A stretch of 49,577 nt of DNA, taken from contig JANQMC010000095.1 of the NCBI GenBank assembly GCA_028280305.1, positions 1-49,577 on the forward strand. The letters run 5' to 3'. A program made the translations under genes and the position numbers. Shown in pieces: positions 35,396 to 44,670 of this stretch. This DNA comes from Pelagibius sp. GTDB lineage: Bacteria; Pseudomonadota; Alphaproteobacteria; Kiloniellales; Kiloniellaceae. How positions within the stretch are numbered: the stretch's first letter is position 1; every line of letters begins with the position of its first letter. The notes under the pieces are model-generated. The model did not search any database, had not been told where the DNA came from, and was given only the letters and a program-made list of their open reading frames with translations.

Positions 35396-36169
35396 CTAGG
35401 CGTCCCCGCCCTTGCCGGCCTGGTCGCGCCAGCGGTAGCCGAAGCCTGGATAGTTCTCGATACCGTCGAAAGAATCATCGACATCGCGGAACTTCTTGCG
35501 GATGCGCTTGATGAACGAGCGTACGTTGGCACGGTAACCGTCCGGGCCGTAGCCTGCGACGAAGTCCTTGCCGCGGACGATATCGTAGATCTGACGATAG
35601 GAAACGTCACCACCCTGCTGTGTCACAAGGAACAGCACAATGGCGAACTCCGTCAAGGTCAGGTCGATCTGCTTGCCGTCCCAGAATGCCCTGGAGATGT
35701 CGGTTTTCAGCTCAAGCGGGCCATTGCGGATCACCGCCGGCGTCTGACCATTGCTGTCGGCAGAAGGTTTCACGCCTTCGGTGATCAGCTTCAGTCTCTG
35801 CAGGATGATCGGCAACCGCCGCGATTTATCTATGAAGTCCACCGCGCCCCACTTAAGGGCCGCTTCCTCATAGATTTCGTCGCTGAGGACGGTGAGGAAA
35901 ATCACCGGTGTCTGGATGCGGCACTCGCGCATCCGGCGCAGCACCGCCAAGCCGTCGAGTCCGGGCATCCGCCAGTCCAGCAGGACCGCCTCCGCCTCTT
36001 CGCCGGACATCATGAATTCCAGCGCGCTTTCGCCGTTGGCGAAGTCGACGACCTCGTAGCCTTCCTCGGCCAGATTGAGGCCGAGGGACTCCCGAAAAAG
36101 ATCATCGTCATCGACGATGAATACACGATTGAATGTGGTCTCTGTCACGACCGGCTGTACAGCCATCAT
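35396..36169 (-). CDS. OmpR/ChvI-like response regulator
   Basis: The 257-residue product has two adjacent ATGs at the start. The receiver domain has acid pocket FIVDDDDLFRESL, phospho-acceptor aspartate in VLLDWRMPGLDG near 60, threonine in VIFLTVLSDEI and lysine in DFIDKSRRLP. The lysine is followed by serine and arginine, where most regulators have proline. A winged-helix output domain has LTLTEFAIVLFLV and NVRSFIKRIRKKF-x8-IENYPGFGYRW. The C-terminal part recalls ChvI and PdsR, but I do not assign either name. It would bind DNA when phosphorylated by the partner kinase. Confidence 0.91.
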   Translation of the reverse strand: MMAVQPVVTETTFNRVFIVDDDDLFRESLGLNLAEEGYEVVDFANGESALEFMMSGEEAEAVLLDWRMPGLDGLAVLRRMRECRIQTPVIFLTVLSDEIYEEAALKWGAVDFIDKSRRLPIILQRLKLITEGVKPSADSNGQTPAVIRNGPLELKTDISRAFWDGKQIDLTLTEFAIVLFLVTQQGGDVSYRQIYDIVRGKDFVAGYGPDGYRANVRSFIKRIRKKFRDVDDSFDGIENYPGFGYRWRDQAGKGGDA

Positions 36170-36225
36170 ATCTCTTGCGCCTTTGGCGCCCCCTTACTGT
36201 TGCCTGCTCCTCGCTCCTTGCATCG

Positions 36226-36831
36226 CTAGCTGCCTCCAGCCGCCCCACCCGCCGGTTGCACGGGAAGGACTTCCTGGCCTTCCCGCTCGGCCTCGGCCTG
36301 AGCCAGCAGCTCGCTCAAACAAAGGCGGGCAAAGTCGTCCGGCGCGCTATCCGCGCCGGTCTCGCCCTCTGCCCCGCCCTTGACCTTGTATGTCAGCACC
36401 CGGAAGTCGCTGCCGCCGACTTTCGGATAAAAGAATATATGGAGAACACAGCTGCTGCCGTTGTAGGCCCAGATCTTGGCAGGCGGTTCTTCAATCAGCA
36501 AAGCAGGATCGCCCAGCAACGCCGATGTCCGCTCGAAATCGAGCCCAACCAGCGCGTCCGGATCTGCCTGCGGATCCCGGGTCGCTTCGATCGCCGCTTG
36601 GGTCACCGCCGGCTTGCGCTTCGGAAGCGGCGGCGGCGGCTTCAAGTCCACCGCCTGCTCTTCTTCAGCTTCCACCGGAAAACGGCCCACGTCGCTCAGT
36701 GCCTCCTCGACCGGCACGGGACGCACCTCATCCGGCGCCGACTGGCGTGCCAGCGGAAACTGAATACCCAGTTCCGCGCACGCTGAAAGACCCAGCAATG
36801 CCATCCCCAGGACCCCGTTTCGGAGTCTCAT
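36226..36831 (-). CDS. Putative lipoprotein of unknown function
   Basis: I chose the ATG at 36831 because a lipoprotein signal starts there: NGVLGMALLGLSAC, with lipobox cysteine at residue 18; an upstream ATG would place 21 basic residues before it. The mature protein (201 residues in total) has a proline-rich acidic linker (KPPPPLPKRKP). A compact domain follows with LVGLDFERTSALLGDPALL-I-EEPPAKIWAYNGSSCVLHIFFYP. This is a SmpA/BamE-like pattern, where a substrate G-x-DP-loop precedes W-Y-x-x-x-x-x-C-x-L-x-x-FFY. The end is Gly/Ala-rich. It sits 56 nt upstream of the response regulator on the same strand. Confidence 0.75.
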   Translation of the reverse strand: MRLRNGVLGMALLGLSACAELGIQFPLARQSAPDEVRPVPVEEALSDVGRFPVEAEEEQAVDLKPPPPLPKRKPAVTQAAIEATRDPQADPDALVGLDFERTSALLGDPALLIEEPPAKIWAYNGSSCVLHIFFYPKVGGSDFRVLTYKVKGGAEGETGADSAPDDFARLCLSELLAQAEAEREGQEVLPVQPAGGAAGGS

Positions 36832-37305
36832 TATCGTTATCCTGATCTTCGCTCGTCCCGGCCACACCGGAACTCTGACAATCGTGAACCGCAAAATCTT
36901 AACGAAACCCTAAGGCGAAGGCATTGGTACGGCTCCGAGCGAATCCTCTCGCCGGAAACCCTGGAAATGGCCGCCAAGTGCTTAATATGTAACGGTTCCT
37001 GTACGGTGTGACAAATTTGGTCCGGCCCCCGACAGGCACCCGAGTACGCTTCATGCACCAGCGCCCGACGCCTTTCGGCGGTTCGCTGCGAAACTGCTGT
37101 CATAACTATATTCGTTAAGTTATCGCCTTTGGACTTCAACCCTCAACACCGATCTTTCGCCGACAAAGACGGCGAAGTTAGGGCAAAGGTCTGGCAGGGA
37201 AGTGTCATCCCGGCGCCCGGCCCTTTTTTGGAACCCGGTTCCATAGAGAAACAAACAGTTCGCAGGGCCTTGGCTGCCCAGCCTCTTCGCGGCTGCGATG
37301 AGGCA

Positions 37306-37334
37306 TTGACAAGCACCGCAGAGCGGCTTGATAT
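37306..37334 (+). promoter_or_regulatory. Candidate promoter of potF
   Basis: TTGACA (37306-37311) is a perfect -35 box; TGATAT (37329-37334) follows after 17 nt as a weak -10. Transcription would begin near 37341, leaving a leader of about 70 nt that contains the palindromes at 37364-37382. Confidence 0.4.
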
Positions 37335-37363
37335 CAGGGTGAGGTTGGTCAGAACAGACCCAA

Positions 37364-37382
37364 TTAAGGTGCCTTAAGCACC
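37364..37382. promoter_or_regulatory. Overlapping palindromes in the potF leader
   Basis: TTAAGG-TG-CCTTAA (37364-37377) is a perfect palindrome. Overlapping it, GGTGC-CTTAA-GCACC (37368-37382) can form a hairpin in RNA. The two are mutually exclusive in part. They lie 31-50 nt before the potF ATG and could be a repressor site or a leader hairpin. Confidence 0.4.
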
Positions 37383-37413
37383 GACATGAAGTCACTGAAA
37401 CAGGGAAGCTATC

Positions 37414-38514
37414 ATGAAGAAACTGTCGCTTTTCGCACCGGCGCTTGCTGTGGCCGCTCTGGCGCTGCCCTTGAGCTCCGCAGCGGCCCAAAACAAAGTT
37501 GTCAACGTTTTCAACTGGTCCGACTACATCGACGAGTCGATTCTGGAGGATTTCGAGAACGAAACCGGCATCAAGGTCGTCTACGACGTTTTCGATTCCA
37601 ATGAAGTCCTGGAAACCAAGCTGCTGGCCGGCGGCACCGGCTACGACGTGGTCGTGCCCAGCGGGACCTTCCTGTCACGCCAGGTCCAGGCGGGCGTGTT
37701 TCAGAAGCTGGATCCGGAGAAGCTGCCCAATCTGTCCAATATGTGGGGGGTGGTCCTGGACCGCACCGCCAAATACGACCCGGGCAACGCCTACTCCATC
37801 AACTACATGTGGGGCACCACCGGGATCGGCTACAACGAGGGTCAGATCCTGGACCGCATGGCTGACGCACCGGTCGACTCCTGGCGGATGATCTTCGACC
37901 CGGAGGTCGTATCGAAGTTTGCAGACTGCGGTATTCACGTGCTGGATGCTCCGGTCGAACTGATTCCCGCGGCGCTGAACTACATCGGCGAAGATCCTGA
38001 CAGCCAAGACCCCGACGTGATCCGCAAGGCCGAGGCCGTGCTGACGGCAGTCCGCCCCCATATCCAGAAGTTCCATTCCTCCGAGTACATCAATGCCCTC
38101 GCCAACGGCGACATCTGCATGGCGGTCGGCTGGTCAGGCGACGTGCTGCAGGCCCGTGACCGGGCCGACGAAGCCGACAACGGGGTTACCATCAAGTACG
38201 TGGCGCCGAACGAAGGCGCCCTTATGTGGTTCGACCAGATGGCAATTCCCTCGGACGCGCCGAACGTCGAAGCCGCCCACACCTTCCTGAACTACATCAT
38301 GCGGCCCGATGTCATGGCCAAAGCGTCGAACTACGTCTACTACGCCAACGGCAACGAAGCCTCCAAGGAGTTCCTGGAGGAGGACGTGATCGACGACCCG
38401 GCGATTTACCCCACGCCGGCGGCGCTTGAATCGCTCTATACGACCACACCCTATGCCCCGAAGGTGCAACGGGTGGTCACCCGGCTCTGGACCAAAGTGA
38501 AGAGCGGCCAATAG
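37414..38514 (+). CDS. potF: Putrescine/spermidine-binding periplasmic protein (PotF)
   Basis: The 366-residue protein has a Sec signal (KKLSLFAPALAVAALALPLSSAAAQ, cleavage near 25) and an AGGGAAGC ribosome site. The mature start VVNVFNWSDYIDESILEDFENETG is the classic PotD/PotF pattern. Further motifs are YDVVVPSGTFLSRQ, YSINYMWGTTGIGYN and ICMAVGWSGDVLQARDRA. Several aromatic and acidic residues (tryptophan and aspartate in NWSDY, later WSGD and FDQM) are those that line the polyamine pocket. It delivers putrescine or a similar polyamine to PotGHI, encoded just downstream. Confidence 0.95.
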   Translation: MKKLSLFAPALAVAALALPLSSAAAQNKVVNVFNWSDYIDESILEDFENETGIKVVYDVFDSNEVLETKLLAGGTGYDVVVPSGTFLSRQVQAGVFQKLDPEKLPNLSNMWGVVLDRTAKYDPGNAYSINYMWGTTGIGYNEGQILDRMADAPVDSWRMIFDPEVVSKFADCGIHVLDAPVELIPAALNYIGEDPDSQDPDVIRKAEAVLTAVRPHIQKFHSSEYINALANGDICMAVGWSGDVLQARDRADEADNGVTIKYVAPNEGALMWFDQMAIPSDAPNVEAAHTFLNYIMRPDVMAKASNYVYYANGNEASKEFLEEDVIDDPAIYPTPAALESLYTTTPYAPKVQRVVTRLWTKVKSGQ

Positions 38515-38523
38515 CCGATCAAG

Positions 38524-38555
38524 CGGCCCCGTCTCATGCAGGCGGGGCCGTTTTT
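38524..38555 (+). terminator. Intrinsic terminator between potF and potG
   Basis: CGGCCCCG (38524-38531) pairs perfectly with CGGGGCCG (38543-38550) around an 11-nt loop, and TTTTT follows at once. It lies 10 nt after the potF stop and 44 nt before the potG ATG. Partial read-through would make much PotF and less of the membrane complex, as is common in binding-protein operons. Confidence 0.85.
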
Positions 38556-38598
38556 CGTTCGGGGAAAGGCAGTCTGCGATCAGGGGCGGGGGGATTCG

Positions 38599-39771
38599 AT
38601 GAGCGACAGCGGAACAGCGGAACGGAACAGCAGCACGTCGGCCGCGCGCAAGCGCTGGGAACCTTGGAACGACCCCAATGAGCGGCCGCATGTTCAGATT
38701 GCCAATGTGACCAAACGCTTCGGCGACTTCGTCGCCGTCGATAACATCTCTCTCGACATTTACCAGCGGGAATTCTTCTCCCTGCTCGGGCCCTCCGGCT
38801 GCGGCAAGACGACCCTGCTGCGCATGCTCGCCGGCTTCGAACTGCCGAGCGATGGCCAGATTCTGCTGGAGGGCGAGGACATGTCCGGGGTTCCGCCCTA
38901 TCAGCGGCCGGTCAATATGATGTTCCAGTCCTACGCGCTGTTCCCGCATATGAACGTGGAAACGAACATCGCCTTCGGCCTGAAGCAGGACGGCGTGCCG
39001 AAGCCTGAGATCGAGCGGCGTGTCGCCGAGGTGATCGACATGGTTCAGTTGAACGCCTTTGCCAGGCGGAAGCCGCACCAGCTCTCCGGCGGACAGCGCC
39101 AGCGCGTCGCCCTCGCCCGCTCGCTGGTCAAAAAGCCGAAGATGTTACTGCTCGACGAACCCCTGGGCGCCCTCGACAAGAATCTGCGCACCCAGACCCA
39201 GTTCGAGTTGATGAACATCCAGGAAGAGACAGGCATCACCTTTGTGATCGTGACCCATGACCAGGAAGAGGCCATGACGGTCTCCAGCCGCATTGCGGTC
39301 ATGGATCACGGCAAGATCGTTCAGGTCTCGACGCCTGCGGAACTCTACGAATATCCGAACTCCCGCTACGTCGCCGACTTCATCGGCGAGGTGAATATCC
39401 TGGAGGGCCGCGTGGCCGAGCGGGAAGGCGACCACCTGCTGGTCCAAAGCAGCGAAGCCGGCTGCACCATCAAGACCGGCCCCAGCGCCGACGAACCGGC
39501 GGGCCGTCAGGTCTGGATCGCCATCCGGCCCGAAAAGCTCAACATTGCCCTGCAGGCGCCGCCAGAAACCGGCGTCAACTGCCTGTCCGGCGAGGTCTGG
39601 GACATCGGTTATCTCGGCAACCTGTCGATCTATCACGTGAAGCTGGACAGCGGAAAAATGGTGACGGCGACCCAGGCCAACATGGCGCGCCTGATCGAAC
39701 GCCCGATCACCTGGGAAGACCGGGTTTATCTGACCTGGGCGCCCGATGCCGCCGTCGTTCTGCTGAACTGA
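38599..39771 (+). CDS. potG: Polyamine ABC transporter ATP-binding protein (PotG)
   Basis: The ATG at 38599 follows a run of G residues that can serve as ribosome site; an earlier in-frame ATG overlaps the terminator and is unlikely. The 390-residue protein has Walker A GPSGCGKTT, Q-loop MMFQSYALFPHM, signature LSGGQRQRVALARSL, Walker B MLLLDEPLGALD and switch VTHDQEEAMTVS. The C-terminal TOBE-type region (WIAIRPEKLNIAL.., GNLSIYHVKLDSG) is typical of PotA and PotG. It powers import of the polyamine bound by PotF. Confidence 0.95.
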   Translation: MSDSGTAERNSSTSAARKRWEPWNDPNERPHVQIANVTKRFGDFVAVDNISLDIYQREFFSLLGPSGCGKTTLLRMLAGFELPSDGQILLEGEDMSGVPPYQRPVNMMFQSYALFPHMNVETNIAFGLKQDGVPKPEIERRVAEVIDMVQLNAFARRKPHQLSGGQRQRVALARSLVKKPKMLLLDEPLGALDKNLRTQTQFELMNIQEETGITFVIVTHDQEEAMTVSSRIAVMDHGKIVQVSTPAELYEYPNSRYVADFIGEVNILEGRVAEREGDHLLVQSSEAGCTIKTGPSADEPAGRQVWIAIRPEKLNIALQAPPETGVNCLSGEVWDIGYLGNLSIYHVKLDSGKMVTATQANMARLIERPITWEDRVYLTWAPDAAVVLLN

Positions 39772-39779
39772 GCCCCGCC

Positions 39780-40814
39780 ATGCCGGAGCCAACGGAAAAG
39801 ACCACCCCGGGCGCAAAGATCGCCTATCTGGCCGGCGGAGCCGCTTCGACCGGCCTTATCGCGGGACTGCACGCCCGTCTTCTGTTGTTCCCGCCCTACA
39901 GGCTTTTTGTCCTCGCGCTGATCAGGATGGGCTTTTCCGGGCGCAGCCTGGTAATCGCGGTGCCCTATCTCTGGCTGCTCGCCTTCTTCCTGGCGCCCTT
40001 CCTGATCGTCCTGAAGATCAGCCTGGCGGAGGTGGTGATCGCCCAACCGCCCTATACGCCGCTTTTCGTCTTCATCGAAGACGGCTTCATCGCCATACAG
40101 GCGAGCCTGGACAACTATCTGTTCCTGATGGAGGACAGCCTTTACTGGAAGTCCTACCTCTCCTCGCTGCGTATCGCCTTTATTTCGACGGGCCTGACAC
40201 TGCTGATCGGCTATCCTATCGCCTACGGCATGATCCGCGCACCCAAGCGCTGGCGCTTTGCGCTTCTGATGATGGTCATCCTGCCGTTCTGGACGTCTTT
40301 CCTGATCCGCGTCTATGCCTGGATCGGTATCCTGAAGAAAGAGGGCCTGCTGAACCTGGCCCTGATGCAGTTGGGCATCATCTCGGAACCCCTGACGATC
40401 CTCAACACCGACATCGCCGTCTATATCGGCATCGTCTATTCCTACCTGCCCTTCATGGTCCTGCCGCTTTATGCGAACCTGGAGAAGATGGACCTCAGCC
40501 TGCTGGAAGCCGCCGCGGACCTCGGCTGCAGGCCGATCAAGGCTTTTTGGGTGGTCACCGTGCCGCTGTCGGTTCCCGGCATTGTCGCCGGCTGCTTCCT
40601 GGTCTTCATCCCGGCGCTGGGCGAGTTCGTGATTCCGGACCTGCTCGGCGGCTCCCAGACCCTGATGATCGGCAAGACCCTGTGGTCGGAGTTCTTCAAC
40701 AACCGTGACTGGCCGCTCTCCTCCGCGGTTGCCGTGATCCTACTGCTGGTGCTGGTGATTCCCATCGTCCTGTTCCAGCGCATGCAGGAACGCAGCGCCA
40801 GGGCGGAGGCCTGA
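39780..40814 (+). CDS. potH: Polyamine ABC transporter permease (PotH)
   Basis: The ATG follows potG by 8 nt. The 344-residue product is longer than most PotH proteins owing to an N-terminal cytoplasmic extension of about 55 residues before the first membrane helix. About six helices follow. The EAA loop that docks to the ATPase is LLEAAADLGCRPIKAFWVVTVPLSVPG. The segment PFWTSFLIRVYAWIGILKKEGLLN is very typical of PotB and PotH. It pairs with PotI to form the channel. Confidence 0.94.
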   Translation: MPEPTEKTTPGAKIAYLAGGAASTGLIAGLHARLLLFPPYRLFVLALIRMGFSGRSLVIAVPYLWLLAFFLAPFLIVLKISLAEVVIAQPPYTPLFVFIEDGFIAIQASLDNYLFLMEDSLYWKSYLSSLRIAFISTGLTLLIGYPIAYGMIRAPKRWRFALLMMVILPFWTSFLIRVYAWIGILKKEGLLNLALMQLGIISEPLTILNTDIAVYIGIVYSYLPFMVLPLYANLEKMDLSLLEAAADLGCRPIKAFWVVTVPLSVPGIVAGCFLVFIPALGEFVIPDLLGGSQTLMIGKTLWSEFFNNRDWPLSSAVAVILLLVLVIPIVLFQRMQERSARAEA

Positions 40815-40818
40815 CGCC

Positions 40819-41640
40819 ATGAGACAAGGCCTCACCTGGTTCAACAGCGCCTCTCTGATTCTGGGCTTTCTGTTCCTTTATCTGCCCATCGCCCTCTTGG
40901 TGATCTACAGCTTCAACGAGTCGCGGCTCGTCACTGTCTGGGCCGGCTTCTCAACCAAGTGGTACAGCGAGATGTGGAACAACGAAGGGCTGATGAACGC
41001 CGCCTGGGTCACCTTCAAGGTCGCCTTCGTCGCCTCGACCTTCGCCACGGTCCTCGGAACCCTCGCCGGGCTGATCATGACCCGTTTCGGTCCCTTCCGG
41101 GGCCGTACCCTGTTCTCCGGTATGATCTACGCCCCGCTGGTGATGCCGGAGGTGATCACCGGGCTCTCCCTGCTGCTGATGTTCGTGGCCATTTCCCTGG
41201 ATCGCGGCTTTGTCACCGTGACCATCGCCCATATCACCTTTTCGATGTGCTATGTGGCCGTGGTCGTGCAGTCGCGGCTCATTACCTTCGACCGCTCCAT
41301 CGAGGAAGCGGCGATGGATCTCGGCTGTACACCGGGCCGCACCTTCCTGCAGATCACCCTACCGGTCATCGCGCCGGCGGTGGTGGCCGGCTGGCTGCTG
41401 TCCTTTACGCTCTCACTGGACGATCTTGTGATCGCCAGTTTCACCACCGGCCCCGGCGCCACCACCCTGCCGATGAAAATCTACAGCCAGGTACGTCTGG
41501 GGGTGACGCCGGAGATCAATGCCGTCTGCACAATTCTGGTGGGGCTGGTGGCAACCGGCGTTCTCGTCGCCTCTCTGGTGACCCGCCGTCAGGAAATGCA
41601 GCGTGAGCGGGAGGAGCGAGCCGCCCAGGCAGCCCCCTGA
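40819..41640 (+). CDS. potI: Polyamine ABC transporter permease (PotI)
   Basis: The ATG follows potH by 4 nt. The 273-residue protein has six membrane helices, LLVIYSFNESRLVTVWAGFSTKWYSEM near the start, and the EAA loop IEEAAMDLGCTPGRTFLQITLPVIAP. The segment SFTLSLDDLVIASFTTGPGATTLPMKIYS is typical of PotC and PotI. It completes a full putrescine-type importer with PotF, PotG and PotH. The last 25 residues are charged and cytoplasmic. Confidence 0.94.
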   Translation: MRQGLTWFNSASLILGFLFLYLPIALLVIYSFNESRLVTVWAGFSTKWYSEMWNNEGLMNAAWVTFKVAFVASTFATVLGTLAGLIMTRFGPFRGRTLFSGMIYAPLVMPEVITGLSLLLMFVAISLDRGFVTVTIAHITFSMCYVAVVVQSRLITFDRSIEEAAMDLGCTPGRTFLQITLPVIAPAVVAGWLLSFTLSLDDLVIASFTTGPGATTLPMKIYSQVRLGVTPEINAVCTILVGLVATGVLVASLVTRRQEMQREREERAAQAAP

Positions 41641-41726
41641 GGCAAGAGCCTCGGGCAACTCGAGAGAGAGAAGAGCCACAAAGGCGCTGGTTGCCCGTGG
41701 TCCGGACCGCAACGTATCTGCGCCGG

Positions 41727-43682
41727 TCAGCCGTCGCTTTTCTTCAGCGTAAAGGCTTTCTCGATATAGCGGATGATGTGCTCCACCGACTCGGCCACCG
41801 AGTGGTTACTGGTATCGACGACTAGGTCGGCCGATTCCGGTGGCTCATAGGGTGCCGAAATACCCGTAAACTGAGAAATCTCCCCGGCCCGCGCTTTTTT
41901 ATAGAGGCCTTTGGGGTCACGCTGCTCACAAGTCTCCACATCCGCCTCGATGTAGATCTCATGAAAACGACCGGGCGCCGAGGCGCGGGCCCGGTCGCGA
42001 TCCACCCGATAGGGCGAGATAAAGGCGGTGATGCAGATGATGCCCGAGTCGGCAAAGAGCGCCGCCGCCTCGCCGACCCGCCGGATATTCTCGGTGCGGT
42101 CTTCCGGCGAAAAGCCGAGATTGGCATTGAGCCCGCGCCGCACATTGTCGCCGTCGAGAACATAGACATGATAGCCCTTGGCGAAGAGCCGCTGCTCGAC
42201 CTCCATCGCCAGGGTCGACTTGCCCGCTCCGGAAAGGCCGGTGAACCAAAGCACCCCGCCATAGTGACCGTTGCGCGATGCCCGCGCCTCTGCGGCAAGG
42301 CGATGCTCCACTGAAATGACGTTGGTCGATTTCACGGTGATCGCCTGGCGCTGATCGGGCAGGCCCTCCATCGAGATCACCCCGCCGCCGACGGTGTCGT
42401 AATCCTCGATCAGGACGAAGCGGCCGGTGCGCGGCAGATCGCCGTAGTCGTCGAGGCTGAGTACCTTGCGGGAATGAAGCGTCACTTCGGCAACGGCATT
42501 GCGCTCGACAAGGTCGCCTTCGGCGTTCTCCAGGGTCTGGGTGTCGATGATGCGCTCGATCGCCTTTACCGTGACCTCCGCCTCCTGGGTCAGCAGCTTC
42601 AGCTTATAGCGGGCGCCGACTTTCAAAGGCTGATGGCCGAGCCAGAACAGACGTGCATTGAAGACGGTGCTGAGTTTCGGCGGCTTCTCGACATGGCTGA
42701 CCAGCTCGCCACGTTCGACGAACAATTGCTCATCCAAGGTGATACCGACCGATTCCCCGGCCGATGCCGTCTGCGGCAGATCACCTGCGGACCAGGCCTC
42801 GATCGAACGAATTCTGGCCGTCTTGTTTGACGGCGAGAACAGGAGAGTGTCGCCGACCGTCAGGCTGCCGGATTCGATGCGTCCGGCAAGGATGCGCCGG
42901 GCATCGAACTTGTAGACATCCTGAATCGGCAGCCGCAACGGCTGTGCACCGATGCCGGGATGTCCGTGAAAACCGTCCAATGCCGAGATCACCGTCGGTC
43001 CGTCGTACCAGGGCGTCCGCTCGGACCGGCTGGCGATGTTGTCACCACCGCGCGCCGAGATCGGTACGATTACCAAAGGCTCCGCGCCGATGGAACGCAG
43101 GTAGTCGGTGATTTGACCGGAGACCTCATCGAAGCGCGCTTGGCTGAAGTCGACCAGATCCATCTTGTTCACGACGACGGCAATCTGGCGCACGCCCAGA
43201 AGGTGCAGCAGATAGGCATGGCGCCGCGACTGCTCGCGCACGCCCTCTTCCGCGTCCACCACCATGACCGCCGCATCGGCACTCGCCGCGCCGCTGACCA
43301 TGTTCTTCAGGAACTCGCGGTGGCCCGGCGCATCGATGATCACATAGTCGCGCAGCGCGGTCTTAAACCATATCTGCGTGGTGTCGATGGTGACCGCCTG
43401 GTCCCGCTCGGCCTGAAAGGCATCGAGCACGAAAGACCACTCGATCTCCATGCCGCGGCGGGCGGAAATCTGTTCAAGCTCCTCGACCTTACCCGGGGGC
43501 AGCGAGTTGGTGTCGTGCAGCAAACGGCCGATCAAGGACGACTTGCCGTGATCGACATGGCCGACGATGACGATGTGATGCAGGGAGCGTTCGGAAACCT
43601 GCTCATCAGGGCCCGGCAGGGCATCGCTCTGCTTGGCGTCTTCAGACAAGGTGGCACCGTCCCGGTTGCTGTCTCGGTTCAT
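41727..43682 (-). CDS. cysN: Bifunctional sulfate adenylyltransferase subunit 1 / adenylylsulfate kinase (CysNC)
   Basis: I chose the ATG at 43682, preceded by GGGAG; a GTG at 43703 that overlaps the cysD stop is the alternative. The 651-residue protein has an EF-Tu-like GTPase part with [16 protein letters not shown] near 40, [12 protein letters not shown] and [10 protein letters not shown]. An adenylylsulfate kinase domain follows from about 475, with P-loop [22 protein letters not shown] and [12 protein letters not shown]. It forms APS with CysD using GTP, then phosphorylates it to PAPS. The fused form is common in alphaproteobacteria (NodQ, CysNC). Confidence 0.95.
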   Translation of the reverse strand: MNRDSNRDGATLSEDAKQSDALPGPDEQVSERSLHHIVIVGHVDHGKSSLIGRLLHDTNSLPPGKVEELEQISARRGMEIEWSFVLDAFQAERDQAVTIDTTQIWFKTALRDYVIIDAPGHREFLKNMVSGAASADAAVMVVDAEEGVREQSRRHAYLLHLLGVRQIAVVVNKMDLVDFSQARFDEVSGQITDYLRSIGAEPLVIVPISARGGDNIASRSERTPWYDGPTVISALDGFHGHPGIGAQPLRLPIQDVYKFDARRILAGRIESGSLTVGDTLLFSPSNKTARIRSIEAWSAGDLPQTASAGESVGITLDEQLFVERGELVSHVEKPPKLSTVFNARLFWLGHQPLKVGARYKLKLLTQEAEVTVKAIERIIDTQTLENAEGDLVERNAVAEVTLHSRKVLSLDDYGDLPRTGRFVLIEDYDTVGGGVISMEGLPDQRQAITVKSTNVISVEHRLAAEARASRNGHYGGVLWFTGLSGAGKSTLAMEVEQRLFAKGYHVYVLDGDNVRRGLNANLGFSPEDRTENIRRVGEAAALFADSGIICITAFISPYRVDRDRARASAPGRFHEIYIEADVETCEQRDPKGLYKKARAGEISQFTGISAPYEPPESADLVVDTSNHSVAESVEHIIRYIEKAFTLKKSDG

Positions 43683-43699
43683 GGCTGGGGGGCTCCCGA

Positions 43700-44494
43700 T
43701 CACATATAGCCGGTGGCGCGCAGGCGCTCAAAGGCGTCTTCGCGCTCGTGGTCCATGGCGCGCCCGGCGCGCTCGGCCGTATTGGTGGTCTGCAACTCGG
43801 CGATGATGTCATCAATCGTGGCAGCATCCGACTCGACCGGATTGGTGATGTCCTGGTCGCCCAGCGAACGGTAACGCTTACCGTCCTTGGCAAGGTAGAG
43901 CGGTACGATCGGAATCCCTTCCCGGCGAGTGTACAGCCAGATATCCAACTCGGTCCAATGCAGCAGCGGATGGATCCGGATATGGGCGCCCGGCGGGAAG
44001 TCGGTCTTGTACTGATCCCAGAATTCGGGCGGCTGATCGCGAAAGTCCCACTGACCGGTTTCGTCGCGCGGGCTGAAGACCCGCTCCTTGGCCCGGGTGG
44101 CCTGTTCATCGCGCCTGATGCCGGCGATCACAGCCTTCAACTGATATTTGGCGATCGCCTGGCGCAGCCCCTCGGTCTTGCGCGCCGCGGAACGGGCCGC
44201 CGGCGGCAGGCTGGCATCCACCGCGTCGATCGGCGGGCATTCCTCGCGCAGAAAATCGAGGTTCCATTCCGCTGCATAACGCTCGCGGAACGCGTACATC
44301 TCTTTGAATTTCTTACCCGTATCCACATGCATGACCGGAAAGGGCACGTGGCCGAAGAAGGCCTTGCGCGCCAGCCAGAGCATGACGTTGGAGTCCTTGC
44401 CGAGCGACCACAACATGGCCAGCGGTTCGATCCGGTTATAGGCCTCGCGCAGGATGTAAACGGATTGCGCTTCCAGTTCGTCCAGGCGGTCCAT
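43700..44494 (-). CDS. cysD: Sulfate adenylyltransferase subunit 2 (CysD)
   Basis: I chose the ATG at 44494 (264 residues), where the conserved start [17 protein letters not shown] begins; an upstream in-frame codon would add 11 unconserved residues. It is an ATP-pyrophosphatase-fold enzyme with the PP-loop motif [14 protein letters not shown] and [33 protein letters not shown] and [21 protein letters not shown] follow. With CysN it makes adenosine 5'-phosphosulfate from sulfate and ATP. Its stop lies 17 nt upstream of the chosen cysN start, and the two form one operon. Confidence 0.95.
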   Translation of the reverse strand: MDRLDELEAQSVYILREAYNRIEPLAMLWSLGKDSNVMLWLARKAFFGHVPFPVMHVDTGKKFKEMYAFRERYAAEWNLDFLREECPPIDAVDASLPPAARSAARKTEGLRQAIAKYQLKAVIAGIRRDEQATRAKERVFSPRDETGQWDFRDQPPEFWDQYKTDFPPGAHIRIHPLLHWTELDIWLYTRREGIPIVPLYLAKDGKRYRSLGDQDITNPVESDAATIDDIIAELQTTNTAERAGRAMDHEREDAFERLRATGYM

Positions 44495-44670
44495 CTTGGA
44501 GGAAATCCTCGCTAAAAGTGCTGCCAAAAAATGCTGCAGGTGCGAAATGGCTTAACGTCTTTGTCGGAGCGAATCAAGGAACAACGCGGGGATTTCGGCA
44601 AGACCCACGCTTGTCACAGTGCTCTCTTCGGGCGCCAAATCCTCTGGGAGAGTATTTTGATATCAGCAAC

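Larger units (their letters stand above)
36832..37413 (+). other. Long intergenic region upstream of potF
   Basis: These 582 bases separate the lipoprotein gene from potF. An 82-codon open frame at 37129-37377 has no family features, and I do not believe it. The right part carries a candidate potF promoter and two overlapping short palindromes, listed separately. I see no tRNA, small RNA or terminator of standard form. The left part must hold the promoter for the leftward lipoprotein-regulator-kinase set, but no clear -35/-10 pair was found by eye. Confidence 0.5.

Noticed and set aside
33836..36169. Naming the two-component pair ChvG/ChvI
   Set aside because: The regulator's output domain is ChvI-like, but the kinase N-terminus and H-box are not those of ChvG, and the usual hprK/pts neighbours are absent.
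34223..36229. A 668-codon open frame on the plus strand
   Set aside because: It is antisense to the kinase and regulator genes and has no recognisable domain.
37129..37377. An 82-codon open frame upstream of potF
   Set aside because: No family features, no ribosome site of note, and it runs through the candidate potF promoter and palindromes.
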